A stretch of DNA of 23,309 bases, taken from the NCBI GenBank assembly GCA_964462125.1, contig CAYWXT010000067.1, positions 1 to 23,309 of the forward strand, read 5' to 3'. Shown here piece by piece: positions 20,306 through 23,309 of this stretch. Position 1 is the stretch's first letter; every line of letters starts with the position of its first letter. The translations under genes were made by a program, and so were the position numbers. Below the pieces are notes generated by a model. It was not told where the DNA came from. It did no database searches and saw nothing but the letters and a program-made list of their open reading frames with translations. Source of the stretch: JAWLFY01 sp964462125 (GTDB lineage Bacteria > Planctomycetota > Planctomycetia > Pirellulales > Pirellulaceae).

Positions 20306-22675
20306 CTACGGCTGAGAACGCAGTTTGTCCTGGAGTAGCTCCAGGGCGGTGCGGAAGGTTTCGACGTCCGGCTCCAGGTCGACCGTTCTCTGCAGCTGTT
20401 CCAACGCAGCCTCTTCGTCGCCGCTGAGGTAGAGCGCCAATCCGTAGCGGTACTGGACATCGGGGTTTTCAGGGGCCAGCTCCGCATCGCGGGCCAGCAG
20501 GGGCAGCTCATCGGCGCGGAGCCGGCGAGCTTGCTCCAACAACATCCGCGTTTGCGGTCCCTGCCGTTCATTGGCGATCCGTTCCAACAACGACGCCAAG
20601 TTCGTCCGCGGCCCGGTCGCCAGCGGCTCGACCTGGATCGCCGTCTCGTAGGACTCGATCGCCTCCTCCACGCGGTCCCGCTGCTCGCACAGGATCGCCC
20701 ATCCCAGGTGCGACCCGCTGCGATCGGAGGCGATCATCAAGGACTCGCGCACCTCACGCATCGCCAAGTCGACCTGCGTTTGCTGGGACGAACTCAGTTG
20801 TTGGTAGACGCCCGATTCGACGAGCACCCGAGCCGCCTCGATACGCACCAAGCGAGAGGGATCCCTCAGCAACGGCATCAAGGCCGAAGCGATCGACTGG
20901 GGAGAATCTTGACCGGCGGCGGCCAGGTACACGTTGGCCGCGGCGGCCCGGACCATTGGCTCCTGGGTGGGTTCGGCAAGAAGCTTTTTCGCCGTCGGCA
21001 CCGCTTCTCGCCGCCCCGCTCGCGCGAGCTCGCTCAGCGCCGTCGCCCGGGCGATGGCTGGAGCGACCTCGTTGGGCTGCACCGCCATCCGCAGCATTTC
21101 TTCGACCGCACCGTCGCGGCCGGCTCGGAAGTTGGCGATCGGTTCGCCGAAGTGCGGCGGTGTCTTGCGGTCGCTGCCATACCACTGATTACAGGCGGCA
21201 TCGCACCAGCGATCGGTTTCGCGGATCGCCTCGGCCACCTGATCGTCGCCTGCCTCCGCGGCCCGCTGCCAATCGGCATACTCTTGCAGTTGCTCCCGTC
21301 TCGGCGGATCGATCGATTCCAACTGGTCAGCGATGTGACAACTGGTACAGGCGTTGGGCGTGCCTAGCCCCACGGAGAGATCGGGACGGGGGACACGGAA
21401 GCTGTGATCACGACGCGGGTCGACCTCCATGTAGGTCCGGTGGGGCATGTGACAGCTGACACACATGGCCCCCTCGGTCCCTGGCTCGTGGTGATGGTGC
21501 GAGGGCACGTCGTAGGTCCCGGCGGCATGTTGATGACAGGAGGTGCAGGTTTCGTTGCCGGAATGTTTTAACTTCAGCGAGTGCGGATCGTGGCAGTCGG
21601 TGCAGCGGATCCCCTGGTGATGCATCTTGCTCTGCAGGAACGAGCCATGGACGTAGACCTCGTCCTTGATCTGGCCGTCATCGAAGTAGCCGTCCTCGTG
21701 AAGCAGTTCTAGATGGTAGTGGTCCGAGTAGGGCTGTCCGGGGCGGAACGAATCATCGAGCACCCCGCGGCGGCTGTGACAAGGGGCACAGCTTTGCAAC
21801 TCCGGTTCCGCATCTTCGCCCTTGAGTCTCGCCAGGCCATAGCCATGGTGACGGTCCCAGAATAGCGAACGCCCCTGCGCCAGTTCGATATGCAGGCTTC
21901 CCGGCCCATGGCAAGCTTCGCAGCTGACGTTGATCTCGGAAAACGTGGTCTGGTAGTGGCCCGTTCCGGGATCGAAATTCCGCTGGAGATTGGTCGAGTG
22001 ACAATCGGCGCACATCGTCTGCCAACGCTGGGCGATGCCGGTCCAGTGCAGTGGGTCTTCGGGCGCGAGCTTGTCGTCGACATCCGGCGGTCGCAGGTAA
22101 AACCATGACTTTCCGTCGGTGTCCCAGCTGATCCGCAACACCTGCAACCTCGCGATCTCGTCGTCGGCCATCTCAGGGCCGCGGTCGAACTCGACCATGT
22201 ATTGTTGAAGCGGCTCGACGCCGAAGACGTATTTGACCTCGAAGTCGCCCATTTCCCCGTCCGGTCCCTCGGTGTGGACCATGAATCGATCGCCGTCACG
22301 GTACAGCCGGCTGGTGATCCCGTCGTGGGTGATCGTGGCGTCGTTGAAGTCGCCGAGCACGCTATCGTCACTCGCCACATCCATTGCCAGGTCATGGTGC
22401 GAGCCGGCATGCAGCTCCGCTTGCTCTTGGTGACAGTCGATGCATGCATCCCGCCCCACATAGTTGGCGACCAGATCGTGGGGTTGTTTCGCCCTCCAAT
22501 AGTCGGCCAACACGCCGCTGGCGATCAAGAGCGTCACGCTGCCGGCCACCCATAAGAGAACGCGAGACCGCCAGCGCCGTGACCTTTCCCCTTCGGCGTT
22601 TGGCTGCGCAGAACCGGTCGGCGCGGAGGGATCGGGAGATTGGGACGGTCGCCCCCTAGGTGCGGTCTTGGCCAA
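20306..22675 (-). CDS. octahaem c-type cytochrome with HEAT- and TPR-like C-terminal repeats
   Basis: A 789-residue exported multihaem cytochrome. Residues 39-57 are an N-terminal membrane anchor. The haem part (70-450) carries eight CXXCH motifs at about 78, 222, 252, 296, 358, 377, 405 and 443, interrupted by a long non-haem insertion (90-215). Several His runs (SHHDLAM, SHHHHEP, KMHHQGIRC) can give distal ligands. Residues 530-640 read as HEAT-like repeats (ATALSELARAGRREAVPTAK, MVRAAAANVYLAA). Residues 650-785 are TPR-like (VEEAIESYETAIQVEPLATG, PDVQYRYGLALYLSGDEEAA). Start is TTG 22675; no ATG precedes the anchor. Similar cytochrome-TPR proteins are common in planctomycetes; some relate to cytochrome c554 or hydroxylamine-oxidoreductase families. 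Electron donor and acceptor unknown. Confidence 0.87.
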   Translation of the reverse strand: MAKTAPRGRPSQSPDPSAPTGSAQPNAEGERSRRWRSRVLLWVAGSVTLLIASGVLADYWRAKQPHDLVANYVGRDACIDCHQEQAELHAGSHHDLAMDVASDDSVLGDFNDATITHDGITSRLYRDGDRFMVHTEGPDGEMGDFEVKYVFGVEPLQQYMVEFDRGPEMADDEIARLQVLRISWDTDGKSWFYLRPPDVDDKLAPEDPLHWTGIAQRWQTMCADCHSTNLQRNFDPGTGHYQTTFSEINVSCEACHGPGSLHIELAQGRSLFWDRHHGYGLARLKGEDAEPELQSCAPCHSRRGVLDDSFRPGQPYSDHYHLELLHEDGYFDDGQIKDEVYVHGSFLQSKMHHQGIRCTDCHDPHSLKLKHSGNETCTSCHQHAAGTYDVPSHHHHEPGTEGAMCVSCHMPHRTYMEVDPRRDHSFRVPRPDLSVGLGTPNACTSCHIADQLESIDPPRREQLQEYADWQRAAEAGDDQVAEAIRETDRWCDAACNQWYGSDRKTPPHFGEPIANFRAGRDGAVEEMLRMAVQPNEVAPAIARATALSELARAGRREAVPTAKKLLAEPTQEPMVRAAAANVYLAAAGQDSPQSIASALMPLLRDPSRLVRIEAARVLVESGVYQQLSSSQQTQVDLAMREVRESLMIASDRSGSHLGWAILCEQRDRVEEAIESYETAIQVEPLATGPRTNLASLLERIANERQGPQTRMLLEQARRLRADELPLLARDAELAPENPDVQYRYGLALYLSGDEEAALEQLQRTVDLEPDVETFRTALELLQDKLRSQP

Positions 22676-22721
22676 GGTCGTGTCGTCGGAATCGGGGGAA
22701 GGAATCAGGGGAGTGACACAT

Positions 22722-23309
22722 TCATTGTGTCAACAATTGGACCGCTTCGGCACGCATCCTGGCAACCAGTTCCGTACGACTCTCGTCACTCCCCGCTTCC
22801 TTTGCAAGCAACCGAGATGCCTTGAGCAGCATCTCGGCCGCCCGATAACGGCTCGACCCGTCCACTCCCACCGACCGGCCCGATTGCGCCGGGCTGACCT
22901 GTCGCGCCGGGCTGACCTGTCGCGCCGGGGCCACCTGTTGGTCCGGGGCCACCTGTTGGTCCGGGGCGACTCGGGCGTGATCACGGGGAGGGATCTCGGA
23001 CGGCGTGTTGGGCAGGGTGTCGGAGGATTCGTCCAGCGCGCTGCCATCGAGAACGCTTCCCCGGCCGCGGATGAGCTGCAGCACGTCGTCGAGCAGGGGA
23101 TCCCCGCTGGGCTGGTCCGCTGTTTCCCCGGAAAGTGTCTCACGAATTTGCTCCGCCGCCTGCGGGTTTTCCGTTCGCAAGGGCACCATGTCGAGCTCTG
23201 GCGCCCACTGCCCGGATGTCGCCGGTGAGCGGTCCAGCTCGGGGGGGCAGGGCAGGTCGCCGGCGTCCTGCCCAGTTTTCTCACCGTCCCCTTCGGAGAG
23301 CCCTTCTTG
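22722..23309 (-). CDS. unrecognised repeat-containing protein, 5' end outside window
   Basis: The frame is open from the right window edge to a stop at 22722, 195 codons with no obvious beginning. ATG 23189 is internal to continuous protein-like sequence, so the gene likely starts beyond 23309. The visible part is low-complexity and acidic at first (DGEKTGQDAGDLPCPPELD). It is followed by a helical stretch (NPQAAEQIRETLSGETADQ) and five near-identical six-residue repeats of the type V(A/S)P(D/A)(Q/R)Q. Last comes a conserved-looking C-terminal helix region (YRAAEMLLKASRLLAKEAGS, ARMRAEAVQLLTQ). It ends 46 nt before the octahaem cytochrome and is probably co-transcribed with it. No transmembrane segment seen in this part; function unknown. 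Confidence 0.55.
   Translation of the reverse strand, partial: QEGLSEGDGEKTGQDAGDLPCPPELDRSPATSGQWAPELDMVPLRTENPQAAEQIRETLSGETADQPSGDPLLDDVLQLIRGRGSVLDGSALDESSDTLPNTPSEIPPRDHARVAPDQQVAPDQQVAPARQVSPARQVSPAQSGRSVGVDGSSRYRAAEMLLKASRLLAKEAGSDESRTELVARMRAEAVQLLTQ
22891..22962 (-). repeat. four 18-bp tandem repeats inside the partial gene
   Basis: Two identical copies of one 18-bp unit (22891-22908, 22909-22926) are followed by two identical copies of a related unit (22927-22944, 22945-22962). In the minus-strand gene they encode VAPDQQ twice and VAPARQ/VSPARQ-type units. The length is a multiple of three, so copy-number change keeps the frame. Confidence 0.85.

Noticed and set aside
22891..22962. 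CRISPR-like array
   Set aside because: Repeats are directly adjacent without spacers, in frame within a coding region, and of two unit types; an ordinary tandem coding repeat.

Overview
The window looks like chromosomal DNA of a planctomycete, most likely a Pirellulaceae (Rhodopirellula-type) organism. This rests on several things: G+C is high except in one patch; the protein types are ones I associate with that group (a multihaem cytochrome fused to HEAT/TPR repeats, an L7/L12-like small protein, DUF6717, a lipoprotein paired with an ABC ATPase); and neither tRNA gene encodes its CCA end. The assignment is by recognition, not by a search.

Layout. 1-4.5 kb: tRNA-Asp (minus), a small membrane protein, an L7/L12-like protein, and a large lipoprotein translationally coupled to an ABC ATPase. 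4.57-6.5 kb: tRNA-Ala(GGC) with its promoter and terminator, followed at once by a lower-G+C patch of gene debris. This holds a 3'-truncated DUF6717 gene that ends in a short repeat also found beside the tRNA, a fragment of another minus-strand gene, a SAM methyltransferase lacking its middle, and an apparently intact GNAT acetyltransferase. It reads as a scarred integration site. 6.5-9.0 kb: nrfH-nrfA (ammonia-forming cytochrome c nitrite reductase), overlapping a YqaE/Pmp3-type membrane peptide that appears frameshifted.

9.0-13.8 kb: a divergent four-gene set for N-acetylmuramic acid (MurNAc) salvage. The minus strand has MurQ etherase and a BadF-type amino-sugar kinase (MurK-like). The plus strand has a sodium:solute symporter (candidate MurNAc importer) and a secreted NamZ (DUF1343) exo-muramidase. 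Together these could free MurNAc outside the cytoplasm, import it, phosphorylate it and convert it to GlcNAc-6-P plus D-lactate without a PTS. A convergent SLC13/DASS permease follows.

15.6-20.0 kb: a sulfide/persulfide-handling locus. The minus-strand order is arsR-type regulator, rhodanese-DUF2892, truncated tauE, CstB-like persulfide dioxygenase-rhodanese, truncated dsrE; this recalls the staphylococcal cst operon. Divergently placed are a cupin and a DUF442 phosphatase/sulfurtransferase-like protein, the latter preceded by an exact sigma-54 promoter consensus. Two genes of the minus-strand operon are clearly truncated.

20.1-23.3 kb: a possible 52-aa ORF, a large octahaem cytochrome with HEAT- and TPR-like C-terminal repeats, and upstream of it the 3' part of an unrecognised gene with 18-bp tandem repeats that runs off the window. 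Together with NrfHA, the octahaem protein suggests a respiratory repertoire of periplasmic multihaem c-type cytochromes.
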